From: Chitinophagaceae bacterium
GTDB lineage: Bacteria > Bacteroidota > Bacteroidia > Chitinophagales > Chitinophagaceae
DNA length: 64,000 nt
NCBI GenBank assembly: GCA_016721385.1
Contig: JADKIE010000002.1
Coordinates: 918,504-982,503, forward strand
Reading direction: 5' to 3'
Shown: positions 20,691 to 30,533 of the stretch, one piece after another
How positions within the stretch are numbered: the stretch's first letter is position 1
Layout of the letters: each line of letters starts with the position of its first letter
Notes under the pieces: generated by a model
Databases searched by the model: none
The model's input: only the letters and a program-made list of their open reading frames with translations
Told to the model about the DNA's origin: nothing
Position numbers and translations under genes: made by a program

Positions 20691-23600
20691 ATGAAAAAAT
20701 TATCTATATATACAAAACACGTTATGGTGCTTTTTGTGGTTATTGTTTTTTCGATAGCCGCTAACAATAAACTGCAAGCACAAAGTTGTAATCAGGTTGA
20801 TATTTTATATACCTCCATTGATTGTTTTGAAAGAAGCACAAACCCGGCTGGCAATAGCGAAAAAGGGTGTAAAGAAGCTGCCGTTTGCTTTGGTCAAACG
20901 TACACATATTCCTCTTCTTTAAATGGTGTGGGATGGACATATAATTGGACAGCAACCGGGCCTACGGCCGTTACGATATCACCCAACAATACACAAACCA
21001 TAAGTATTGCCTGGCCGCAAATTGGCGATTATATATTAACCCTAACAGCTACCGACCCATCCGGCAATGTATTTACAACTTGCCTAACCGTACATGTAAT
21101 TGAAAGGCCAAATGCCAATTTTACGTTTACACTAACAATGTATGTGCCGGTTCAATTATCACATTTACCGGAACTACTACTTTTACCGGTAGTTTTATGT
21201 CCTCATGGGATTTTGGAGATCCAGCCTGGAGGCTCAAACTATCAAACAGTTTCTGGTAATACACCTGTTACACATCAATATAATTCTGCCGGTTCTTATT
21301 GGGCAACACTTATAACCTCCAGTTTTACGGTTGTTACTGTACCCGGTGGAAATGGTGCTGGAGAAGATACAGTTATTAAAACCTGCTGTTCAGACACTAT
21401 TAAAAAATTAGTAACTATTTTACCGGGTACAATTAAAATAGATTGTATAAGTACAGTGTGTGCTGGCACTACATCTACCTATACCATTACGGGCTGTGCC
21501 AACCCTACTGTAACGGTTACGGGTAATACAAGTTTTACTCAAAGCGGTAATCAAATTACAGTAGTTTGGGGTAATGGTACACCGCAAGGGCAAATAACGG
21601 CAAGTTGCCCTGGTAGTTGTACCGCATCTGTACCTGTACCAATTATACCAACAACGCCACAAATTATTGGTAATATTAATCCTTGTAACACATCTACAAC
21701 ATCCTATTCTTTACCTGTATTACCAGGTACATTTTATACCTGGACTTTACTAAACACAACCACAGGTTTGTATCATAATAGTGCTATAAATACTTATCCC
21801 GATAATAATACTGTTTGGATAAAATGGAATTCAATACCTGCTGGAGTATATCAACTAGGAGTTACTTTAGAAAATAAACATATTTGCTGTAAAACAACTG
21901 GCTCTCTAACTATTACGCCCAGAGGAAAATGGAAGCCTTATTTTGATCAAACAATTTGTGCAGGCTCAGCAGCCAGCCTATCTGCTACTGCCGGCGGCAC
22001 ATATACGTGGACAGTGCTTCCGCCAAATGCAGGAGTTGCACCAACCACCGGAACCGGAACTTTAACCCAACATTTACAAATGCCGGAGTATATACCGTAC
22101 AAGCAATTGAAACTGCAGGTATCTTTTGCAATAGTGGGGCAACAAATCCTCAACAAGTAAAAGTAACTGTAAGGCCTGCTTTGGTTCCATAGACTATTGT
22201 AGGGTAAGACAGTGTGTGCTGGTAGCAATTACGATTATAATATGAGTACGCCTGCACCTGCCGGGGCACATTACGAGTGGACAATTACAGGAGGTGCCGG
22301 TACATTTTTACCAAGCGGTACACCTCCTATTATGGGCGATAATGTAACCATTAAATGGACTATCATACCCGGCATTATTAGTGTGGTATTAAAATATAAC
22401 GATTTTCCATATTGCCCTGTTGGCCCAGTTACCAAACCTGTAATTGCTGCTACTGTTGGTACTGTTAGCGGAAATCAAAATGTATGTGTAGATGATCAAT
22501 TTACTTATACACTTACAGGAGGCACTTTAGCACCGGGTGAAGTTATTAATTGGGTGATAACACCATCCAGCCTCGGCTCTGTTATTTTAGGAAATGGTAC
22601 AAATATGCCAACAATAAAATGGCATGGTTTAGTGTTAGGTACCGGACCTTGGACAGCACAACTTCAGGCTACAACCAACTGTGGTAATTCGGCACTTTAC
22701 CCAATTACAATTAGCAGGCCTCCAATTTTTAACTTAAGTCAAACGGGTAATATTTGCCTGGGCGGCGTAAATTTATCGGCAACCAATACACTGGGGTATA
22801 CTTACTCATGGAATACATCTCCCGTTCAAACAACAAGTACAATTAATGTAACTATACCCGGTACATACGCCTGTACCGTTACCAATGGTACTTGTTCAAA
22901 AACGAAAACAATAACTGTTTATGATCCATTTGCTATTTTACCCATACAAGAATGTGGTGGCCCACATTGTAATGGTTTGGCAACAAGTGAGCAATTACAA
23001 ATACAAGTAACAAAGCCTGCCTCTGGTACTTTTACGTATCAATGGTTTAAAAAATATCCAACAGTTGTTTCGGTAAGTGGGCCAGTTACAAATACCAGTC
23101 TTTCTAATACTTATATGGCTGCAGATTCGGGCTATTACTTTGTTGTGGTAACATACGGTTCTTGTTCAGATACGGCATATTATTTTGTACAAAAAGAATG
23201 CTGCCCGGATGTAAACAATCCTCAAATTACAACTGTACGTAATAGTTGCAAACAATTTACATTTACCGGCACAACTCCAAATCCTAACGGATCTACCATT
23301 ACATGGGATTTTGGTGATGGATCTACAGCACCAGGTGTTTCGGGTGTACCTATTACACATACGTATGTGCATGCAGGCTCTTATTGTGTTACATTTTGTG
23401 TTGGGCCGCCGGCTACAAACCCTACCGACTGTTATGGTAACTGTGCAGGTACAAATGTAATTGTGCCTATTGAAGCCAAGTTTGAATATAAATTAGGATG
23501 TGATGGTTGTGTACAAATAGATAATCAATCAATAGCAATTCCACTAAGCGGATCTTCTATTATTACTTATGAATGGAATAATGGAAACGGCTTTAATCCT

Positions 23601-26599
23601 CCTGCATCTACAAGCCCTACGCCGCCCATTAATTGGCCCTGTTATACTGTGGCAGGCACATACAACATTACATTAATTGTAAGATTTAAAGATGTAACAA
23701 TTCCTTTAATATGTTCAGATACATATACGTTACCTGTAACGTTTACTCCTTTAGATATTACCATAAATCCCACACCTGTTTGTAGTGGCAATTTAGTAAC
23801 CTTTACATCTACACCCGGTGGTTTTGCAAGCTATGCCTGGAATTTTGGAGACACGTATTCTTCTTACACTTCTCCTACAACACATGCATATACAGCTCCA
23901 TCGCCACCACCGTATAATGTTATACTTACCGTGGTAGATCAACTAGGGGTTACATGTACAGCTACAAAATCGGTAACTGTATTAACGGGTATTGCAAGTT
24001 GTACAATTTCACCAGCCTTTATTTGCCCGGGTAGTGCTGCAACATTAACTGCTCCGGCAGGCGCATACACTTATTTATGGCAGGTAGAAACCAGCCCCGG
24101 TGTTTTTGCAAATGCTCCTGGCACAAATACAAATGCAACATACAATACAACTGTACCCGGCTATTATCACGTAATTGTTACAAACAGTAATGGATGTACC
24201 TGCACATCAAATAAAGTACAGGTAAAAGCCGTAACAAAACCAAAAGCATTGATTGCCGTATCGCCAAGTGCAAAACTTTGCGGCCCTTAGACAGTAATGC
24301 TAAATAGTGTAAATCATTTGCCTTACTTTACGTCCGATTGGTATCAAAACAATGTGTATGGTGCTCCGTTGCAATCAGGGCAATATTGGAACATTCCTAC
24401 ACTTTCAACTACCACAGTGTTTAATTTAGTACTTACCAATCAATACGGCTGTAAAGACACCTGCACAATGACGGTATATGTAAACCCAATACCGGCACAA
24501 CCAATTATTGCTACACCATCCTTGCTTTGCGAAGGTGTGCCTATTACACTTACGGTTACCAACCCTACTTCTAATATAACTTGGAATACTGGAGCAAATA
24601 CTTTGTCAATAACCGTGGTGGCTGCCGGAGCATATACGGCTACATACACCGACCCAGCAACCGGTTGTCAAAGTTCTCAAACTGTTACAATACATCCCCG
24701 ACCATCAACGCAGTTATTTCCGCATTTTTGCGATAGTATTAAATGTACTTGCCGAAATCCGGATGGTAGTTTTACCGTATATGCGCCTAAACCATTAGTA
24801 GGGTTTTTTGCCAGTACTTATAATATTGCATGGTATTATAATGGAAATTTGATGCCGGGCTATGCCAACAATCCGGCCTATAATCCTGCACAAACAGGCT
24901 CGTATTATGTAATACTTACCGACCCTGTTACCGGCTGTAAAGACACCAGTAATACGTACGCTGTAGTGGTACCACCTTGCGATACCTGCGATTGTAAAGA
25001 AAGCCATTGGGGAGAAATATCATTGTCTGAAGGTACTGGTGCAGCTAAGTTAGCAAACGGTAATAATAAAACAAACGCAAAAGAAAAAAATAGTAAGGTT
25101 GCTAATCCCTTGCCTAACACAGTATTGGATTGCAAAGGTGTTTATACCATTAAATGTAATCAGCCTTACACCATTAATGCAAATTATATTTGTAAGGATA
25201 CTAGTTGCCCTTCAAAAGTTACTTACCCTTATTGTTACCCGATAATACAGTACAAACAGGCAATGTACCATACAGCTTTACACCAACACAAAGTGGTAAT
25301 TATGCTTTAACACTATACGGCTGGTGTGGAGGTAAAATTTGCGATAGTTGCTTAATAACATTTAAAGTAGAGTGCGACCCTGTAAAAGATTGTTGCAAAG
25401 GAAGCACTTGGAAAGAAGAGCCTTACTATTATATTGGTGCTACAGGAACTGTGAAGCCTAGAAAAATAGATTGCACAAAAGAAACTGTTATTTTAATTAC
25501 AGGCGAAGATTGTAAAAAACCATTAGTAATAGGTGCAGCCATACAATGCCCTACAGCCGATTGTGGTAGTACAGACTCTGTTTTTGTATATGACAATTTA
25601 AATAATGTGGTGTTAAGTGGCCTTGCACCGTTAACCATAACAGGCTTAGCAAACGGCAACTATACTGTTGTAATAAATGGCTATTGTGGTGGTGTACTTT
25701 GTTTAACTTGTAAATTATTTATTAAGGTAGATTGTATAGATGTAAAATGTGAGTGCAATCCGCAAGAACCACTAAGTCTTCAATTATCTATTAACGATAA
25801 AGTTAAACAAATAGAATGTGGCGGTAGTTTAGGTAAAATAGATTGCAAAAATAATGTAGTGTTAAATGGTTCATACTTTTGCAATCCTAAAGATTGCCCG
25901 GCACAACTATCTTACATTTTAAATGGGCCGGGAGGAACGCAAACTGGCTCGTTACCTTTAAATATTTCTTCGCTTACGCCAGGTAGTTATAGCATACTTA
26001 TACAAGCATATTGCAACGGAAAATTATGTAAAGAGTGTAAACTAACATTTACGGTAGATTGTGATAAACCTTGCTGCCCTTATCAATTATCAGCTACGCC
26101 AAAAGAAGTAACATACACTTCAGGCACAACATCTACATTAGTAACCAATAGCTTTACCATAAGTGGTTTACCGGCAACGGCAAACATTACCGAGGTTAGA
26201 GCAAATGTAGTTAGTTATACTATTGACGATAATTTTAAAGGCGATTGTATGAAGTGTGTAAACCTACCATTTACTTGGGCAAGTGCATCTACGGCTCCCA
26301 ATATTGGTACAGCCTCTCCCAAAATTACCATGTATGGTGGCGCAACGGTTCCATCGTTTAATGGTAGTGGTGCAGGCGCATATCAAAACCCAAGAGAGAT
26401 TATTTGGAATAACGGAACAAACCTAAACAACCCAACAAATATTACCGGTATTGGTATGAGCTTTATACTTCCTCCAACGCCAGCTATTGATTGCTGCGAA
26501 TTAAAAGGAAAAATTTGTGTGAAGTTTACGTTTAGAGACGAAAAGTGTAATGAGTGTGAAGTAATAGGTTGTTTTGATTTTGTAATTAAAAAGAAATAA
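20691..26599 (+). pseudogene. Giant PKD-repeat surface protein with Cys-rich tandem repeats (broken frame)
   Basis: One gene of about 1,970 codons, 28 bases after the previous one. Signal peptide ending AANNKLQAQ; many PKD/Ig-like domains with the WDFGD-type core (ITWDFGDGSTAPG, YAWNFGDTYSSYT) and repeated SVCAGS-like starts; then three Cys-rich repeats of about 115 residues (24,970-26,080), each ending YCxGxxCxxCxLxFxVxC; then a C-terminal domain with DCMKCVNLPF, CCELKGKICVKFTFRDE and CNECEVIGCF like that of the upstream protein. Frame breaks lie near 21,135 and 21,230 (compensating), 22,085 and 22,200 (compensating) and 25,220; TAG stops interrupt at 22,190 and 24,288. It lacks a recognised T9SS sorting domain. 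Probable adhesin or matrix protein; breaks may be sequencing errors. Confidence 0.75.
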
Positions 26600-26619
26600 A
26601 CCTCGTCCTTCTATTTAAA

Positions 26620-26657
26620 AAACAGGGTTCGTATTTGTACGAACCCTGTTTTTTTAT
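26620..26657 (+). terminator. Strong Rho-independent terminator
   Basis: Perfect 14-bp stem AAACAGGGTTCGTA / TACGAACCCTGTTT with a 4-base loop, followed by T-rich sequence, 20 bases after the stop of the giant surface-protein gene. Confidence 0.9.
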
Positions 26658-26701
26658 TTAATTTTTCCTTCGGGCAGCGTCTCTTTTATAGCCCTATCTC
26701 C

Positions 26702-26737
26702 GCCTTGGTTCGTGTCTCCACGAACCAATCATAAGAA
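26702..26737. repeat. 36-bp hairpin repeat, copy 1
   Basis: Identical over 36 bases to 28352-28387. The core GGTTCGTG tctc CACGAACC is a perfect hairpin, flanked by GCCTT on the left and AATCATAAGAA on the right. The two direct copies bracket the alpha-L-fucosidase gene. Confidence 0.85.
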
Positions 26738-26751
26738 ATTACTTGAATTTT

Positions 26752-28110
26752 TTACCACTCAATTTTGTAAGCCCAGGCATACAGGCTAGGGTTTACCGCC
26801 GGACTAATAGAAGGAGCGTAAATAATAAGTTTATTTTTTTTGAAAGCAAATGGTACAGCAGCCTTACAGCCTAATAACGAAATAGCTTTTGGCTTAGTAG
26901 CAGCAGGCAGTTCTATTGTATCAAGCCATTGGGTAGGCAGGCAATAAATAGTGCTGCCCTTTTGCGTAAAAAAAGTAGTAGTAGCGGTATCTATTTTGGA
27001 TGCCTGTGGCCAGCGTTGCGTATTGTAAATAGCTTCGCCATTAATATGCAGCCAGTCGCCTATATCTTTAAGGCGCTGTTGCATAATTACCGGAATGGTA
27101 CCATCCGCATTGGGGCCAATGTTTAATAATAAGTTGCCCCCTTTAGCCACCACTTTTATCAATTGATGTATCAATGCTTTGCTACTGGCGTATTGCTCTA
27201 AGCTTTCGTTTCTATTGTAGCCAAAGGATTCACCAATGCCTCTGGTTTCTTCCCAAATAGCATTTTCTTTAATGGTGCCGCTGCCATATTCCGAAGTTTG
27301 AATACAAGCCGTAAGATTACCTCTGGCATCACTACCCCATCTATCGTTGATGATGATAGAATCTTTAACGGCAGATTGATTGTACAACCAACTAATAAAT
27401 TCTTTGCTTTGCCAAGTGGTACTCGGTTGCTCCCATTCACCATCTGTCCATAATATATCGGGCTTGTAGGTAGTAATTAAATCCTTCATTTGCGGCAGCA
27501 TAATGGTATTTACATAAGTAGGTACATCTTTTTTATACTGCTGGTTGTACCATTCGTATAGCGAATAGTAATAGCCCATTTTTAGCCCGCTATTATGTAC
27601 GGCGGCAGATAAATCTTTTAACACATCTCTCTTTGGCCCTGTTTCCACAGCATTCCAGCCGGGGGCTTGTGGGCTTTGCCAAAGGCAAAATCCATCATGA
27701 TGTTTGCCGGTAAGCACTACATATTTAGCGCCACTATTTTTTATAATAGTAGCCCATTGCTGAGGGTTAAATAATTCGCATTTAAATTGGGGAGCAAAAT
27801 CTTTATAGGCAAATTGCTGCCCGTAGGTTTTGTTATGAAAGTCCACAAACTCTTTATGAATTTTTAAGTTAGGTGCATTAAGCCGTTGCCAATACCACTC
27901 GGCATAGCCGCTACCAAAGCCATCTGCATTAGAATTTGTAGCCCATGCCGGTACGCTGTAAACGCCCCAATGTATAAATATGCCAAACTTTGCATTACCA
28001 TACCAGCCAGGTAGCTTACGTTGGTTAAGGCTTTGCCAGGTAGGCTCATACACTTGGCCATAGCATACCATGCTGTTTATAAACAGTAATATAAAAACTA
28101 ACTTTTTCAT
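26752..28110 (-). CDS. Alpha-L-fucosidase, glycoside hydrolase family 29
   Basis: Secreted glycosidase of 452 residues with signal peptide MKKLVFILLFINSMVCYG. GH29 landmarks: WYGNAKFGIFIHWGVYSVPAW near the start, GAKYVVLTGKHHDGFCLW, and the nucleophile Asp in DILWTDGEW, followed by LLLNIGPNADG. It removes terminal L-fucose from glycans by a retaining mechanism. The gene is intact. It stands alone between two identical hairpin repeats, and its upstream region carries further repeats and no clear promoter. No sulfatase or other glycosidase is nearby, so the target glycan is unknown. Confidence 0.95.
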   Translation of the reverse strand: MKKLVFILLFINSMVCYGQVYEPTWQSLNQRKLPGWYGNAKFGIFIHWGVYSVPAWATNSNADGFGSGYAEWYWQRLNAPNLKIHKEFVDFHNKTYGQQFAYKDFAPQFKCELFNPQQWATIIKNSGAKYVVLTGKHHDGFCLWQSPQAPGWNAVETGPKRDVLKDLSAAVHNSGLKMGYYYSLYEWYNQQYKKDVPTYVNTIMLPQMKDLITTYKPDILWTDGEWEQPSTTWQSKEFISWLYNQSAVKDSIIINDRWGSDARGNLTACIQTSEYGSGTIKENAIWEETRGIGESFGYNRNESLEQYASSKALIHQLIKVVAKGGNLLLNIGPNADGTIPVIMQQRLKDIGDWLHINGEAIYNTQRWPQASKIDTATTTFFTQKGSTIYCLPTQWLDTIELPAATKPKAISLLGCKAAVPFAFKKNKLIIYAPSISPAVNPSLYAWAYKIEW

Positions 28111-28204
28111 TACTTTAAGGTATTAACAAAATGGGAAATTTAGGGGGAATTTTTGTGGGGTAGGAGGGGGAAGTATTGATGCCTGTTTTATTTTTTTATT
28201 ATTT

Positions 28205-28233
28205 TTTGTTTCGTGGAGATACAAATCAAGGCT
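28205..28233. repeat. Degenerate inverted copy of the 36-bp hairpin repeat
   Basis: On the minus strand it reads AGCCTTGATTTGTATCTCCACGAAAC, matching the repeat at 26702 and 28352 with about four differences. A more degraded relative lies at 30331-30352. Confidence 0.55.
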
Positions 28234-28293
28234 AGGGTGAAAAGACTTTGCCGGGAAGAAAATTTAATGTTTTTAAAGCAAACTGTACACTAG

Positions 28294-28344
28294 GTTGCAG
28301 GTACGCCAACGCACTATTTGCCATGCTTAGATACCTGCAACGGC
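28294..28344. repeat. REP hairpin of the RAYT-associated family, remote copy
   Basis: Begins GTTGCAGGTACGCCAACGC and ends GATACCTGCAACGGC, so the outer arms GTTGCAGGTA and its near-complement pair. Three more copies surround the RAYT transposase gene at about 61.3 kb. This copy lies 7 bases from copy 2 of the other hairpin repeat. Confidence 0.8.
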
Positions 28345-28351
28345 AGTCTCA

Positions 28352-28387
28352 GCCTTGGTTCGTGTCTCCACGAACCAATCATAAGAA
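28352..28387. repeat. 36-bp hairpin repeat, copy 2
   Basis: Exact 36-base match to 26702-26737, same orientation, with the GGTTCGTG/CACGAACC hairpin core. Together the copies span 1.65 kb containing the fucosidase gene. Confidence 0.85.
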
Positions 28388-28428
28388 GGAAGAAGTTGTC
28401 TTGTCTTGCTTTATCTATATCCATAATT

Positions 28429-28887
28429 TTAAGGTTTTATTTTCCAAATTTTATTATGTGTATTTAAATATTCAGATAATGCTGCAGAACCATACCAAGG
28501 ATAAAGTTCTACTTTCAATAAATTTGCTTTTATTGCTGGGTCTGTTTTAAGTAATTGAGTTGCTTCTTTAATTGTTTTCACGTTAAGGATGAATAATCCC
28601 CTAAAATCAGAATCATTTTTTTCAAAGGGCCCAGCTACAATAAGTTGATTTGCCATAGACAATCGCTCAATGTTTGTCATATGACCTGCAAAACAACTGT
28701 CAATAAAAGATTTGTCTTGGGTTTTATTGTCGCCTGTCTTCAAAATTACAAAAACATACATTTTCATTCCATACTCATCAGCTCCCAATTTTTTAGATAA
28801 TGTTGTGTCAAGCCGAGGGTTTACAATTTGTCCCAATGCAGTCGTTGTGATTAATACACTGATTATAAAACTAATAATTGGCTTCAT
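28429..28887 (-). CDS. Secreted YciI-like protein
   Basis: Small exported protein, 152 residues from the ATG at 28887 (signal peptide MKPIISFIISVLITTTALGQ; an upstream in-frame ATG would add 13 polar residues and spoil the signal). The mature part has MYVFVILKTGDNKTQDKSF, HMTNIERLSMANQLIVAGPF and FRGLFILNVKT, the ferredoxin-like pattern of YciI/YCII-related domains with the conserved His and the GPF turn. The function of exported members is unknown. Just upstream is a long imperfect palindrome with a GTTAGCGGCAAT boundary, so the gene looks like part of a cassette-like accessory segment. Confidence 0.75.
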   Translation of the reverse strand: MKPIISFIISVLITTTALGQIVNPRLDTTLSKKLGADEYGMKMYVFVILKTGDNKTQDKSFIDSCFAGHMTNIERLSMANQLIVAGPFEKNDSDFRGLFILNVKTIKEATQLLKTDPAIKANLLKVELYPWYGSAALSEYLNTHNKIWKIKP

Positions 28888-28924
28888 TCTTTTTCTATTG
28901 TTTATTGTTTGATGTCGCTCTGCC

Positions 28925-29130
28925 ATTGCCGCTAACGAAAAAGGCTTGGCGTTGTTGGGGAATTAGAATTCCGTCTGCCCATTACCAAAGCCCAATGATT
29001 GCAATATTGCTGATGTTTTATTCATATGCCAAATTTATAACGTCAAGCCCGAACTGAAGCACAATAAAGAACAAATGTTGAGGCTATATTCGTCAAGCCC
29101 CAATAATGCCAAACCTAATGTTGGCTGCCG
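28925..29130 (-). other. attC-like long imperfect palindrome between two accessory genes
   Basis: Arms 28928-28960 (GCCGCTAACGAAAAAGGC, then TTGGCGTTGTTGGGG) and 29098-29128 (CCCCAATAATGCC, then AAACCTAATGTTGGCTGC) pair over about 27 positions: an 18-position inner stem with a single mismatch and two G-T wobbles, a small internal loop, and a 9-position outer stem ending at AAC/GTT. About 137 bases lie between the arms. It fills most of the gap between the stop of the lipoprotein gene and the start of the YciI-like gene. Integron attC sites have this form, but the core matches RYYYAAC/GTTRRRY only in part. Confidence 0.6.
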
Positions 29131-30156
29131 TTATTTTTTCATCAACAGTTCTGCATTATTTATAGTCATTACAAAGTATGGGTTTTGCTGTTCCTTTCTT
29201 TTAATTACTATCAAAAATGGTTTGTCAAAAATCATACTTTTTGGATGTTTCATTATAGGCTCAGCACTTGCAGAGTCAGCTGATGCAACAGCTGCACTTT
29301 CTACAACAGCTCCATTTTCATTTAGTATAAATCCTGTTCTTTGATATGCCTCTTCTATAAAATGTTGTTTATTGTCTGTTGTTAGAAATTGTTGCCCAAC
29401 TAAATTTTTATAACTCGTTTCTATATTAAACTTGATTGTGGGAATTGAAAAAAAGTCTTTCTCAACAATTTCATATTTCCAAGATTGTTTGTTGTCCTTG
29501 CTTTCAGTTTTTCCTTTTTCTATTAAAATGTTTGTTTGTGTAATTGCACTTGCTAATGTTGTAAAATTTTCAAGTCCTTTTACTAAAATTATTTCGTGTT
29601 GTCTGTCCTTTGGCGTTAATTGAAGTATGAAATTTTCGTCATTTAAGTAGTAGAGGATTTTAGAAAATTTAATTGCATCTTTATCAAAATATCTCATTCC
29701 AAAAGCTGAAACATTTGTTTTTTTTTCAAAGAGAATTGGGGCGTCTAGTGCTTGTAGTTTTGTTTCAAAAGGAAGTGTCTTGTTGAAAAATGCTTTTGCT
29801 ATAATATGTCCATTGTCATTAATTACAGATGCTGAATATTCAGTGTCTAACAAAGAATTTAAGTGTGATTTTGAAGCAACTACTAATTTGAAATTGTTAG
29901 AATTGGAAATGTCTAACTTGATAGGACTTTTTAGCTCTCCTTCTACTTTGTCCCAAGCAAAAAGAAAGGCTGGTGCATAAATAGTATTCTTATCATTTGT
30001 AATTGGATTTTCCAAAGTTTCAGCAAACTCTGTTTGTTTTAGAGTTGATAAACTTGTTACTTCTGGAAGTTCACTCCAAACTTTATCTTTTTTCTTGTCT
30101 GTCAAGTTGCAAGAAGCTAACAAAAACAGAAATGTGAAACTTAAAAATCTTTTCAT
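29131..30156 (-). CDS. Unknown lipoprotein
   Basis: 341 residues with a lipoprotein signal (MKRFLSFTFLFLLASCNLT, Cys in the lipobox). The mature protein is rich in Lys, Thr and Asn and has the local stretch VWSELPEVTSLSTL near the start and FLIVIKRKEQQNPYFVMTINN at the end; I do not recognise a family. There is no further membrane segment. The start is preceded at about 20 bases by GTTGGCTGCCAT (30178-30189 on the other strand) and the stop is followed by the attC-like palindrome, so it fits the cassette pattern seen also around the DUF4386 gene. Confidence 0.65.
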   Translation of the reverse strand: MKRFLSFTFLFLLASCNLTDKKKDKVWSELPEVTSLSTLKQTEFAETLENPITNDKNTIYAPAFLFAWDKVEGELKSPIKLDISNSNNFKLVVASKSHLNSLLDTEYSASVINDNGHIIAKAFFNKTLPFETKLQALDAPILFEKKTNVSAFGMRYFDKDAIKFSKILYYLNDENFILQLTPKDRQHEIILVKGLENFTTLASAITQTNILIEKGKTESKDNKQSWKYEIVEKDFFSIPTIKFNIETSYKNLVGQQFLTTDNKQHFIEEAYQRTGFILNENGAVVESAAVASADSASAEPIMKHPKSMIFDKPFLIVIKRKEQQNPYFVMTINNAELLMKK

Positions 30157-30533
30157 TGATATTAGGGTCTGTCTATAATGGCAGCCAACTCTTAAATATA
30201 CGCAACTATTTTTTTAAACAGCAACACCATCGTTATTACTTAACACACCATCCTGCTTACACACTTGGCCGGGAAGAGAGACTTTGCTGAGAAAAAGATA
30301 GGTAGTATGGTTTTTAACGGTTGTTTCGTGAGCCACCAAGGCTGATGGTTTCGGGCCGTACCGCAGTTGGTCAATTCCCCAACCTCACAAAGCCTCAAAC
30401 GTAGCATGCTTAAACCACTTCCCTAAACTTAATTTGAGCTATACACCTATACAATCAACCCCTACACATATACAAAACCATAAAATGTTGTTGGTAAAAA
30501 AACAAAATTTGTACACTCAATAAACCAACCAAC
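30157..30533. other. Intergenic region with cassette boundary and degenerate repeats
   Basis: This 377-base gap contains the GTTGGCTGCCAT boundary motif (minus strand, 30178-30189), a degraded copy of the TTCGTG hairpin repeat (30331-30352) and a half-site TCAATTCCCCAACCTCAC (about 30371-30388) like the inner arm of the attC-like sites. The rest is AT-rich with no gene that I can support. Confidence 0.5.

Noticed and set aside
20691..26599. Alternative genetic code with TAG as sense
   Set aside because: TAG stops are few and many genes end normally with TAG or TAA; a normal prfA is present; frameshifts are far more common than in-frame TAG.
28925..29130. Classical integron
   Set aside because: No integrase in the window and the core matches RYYYAAC/GTTRRRY only partly; kept as an attC-like finding instead.
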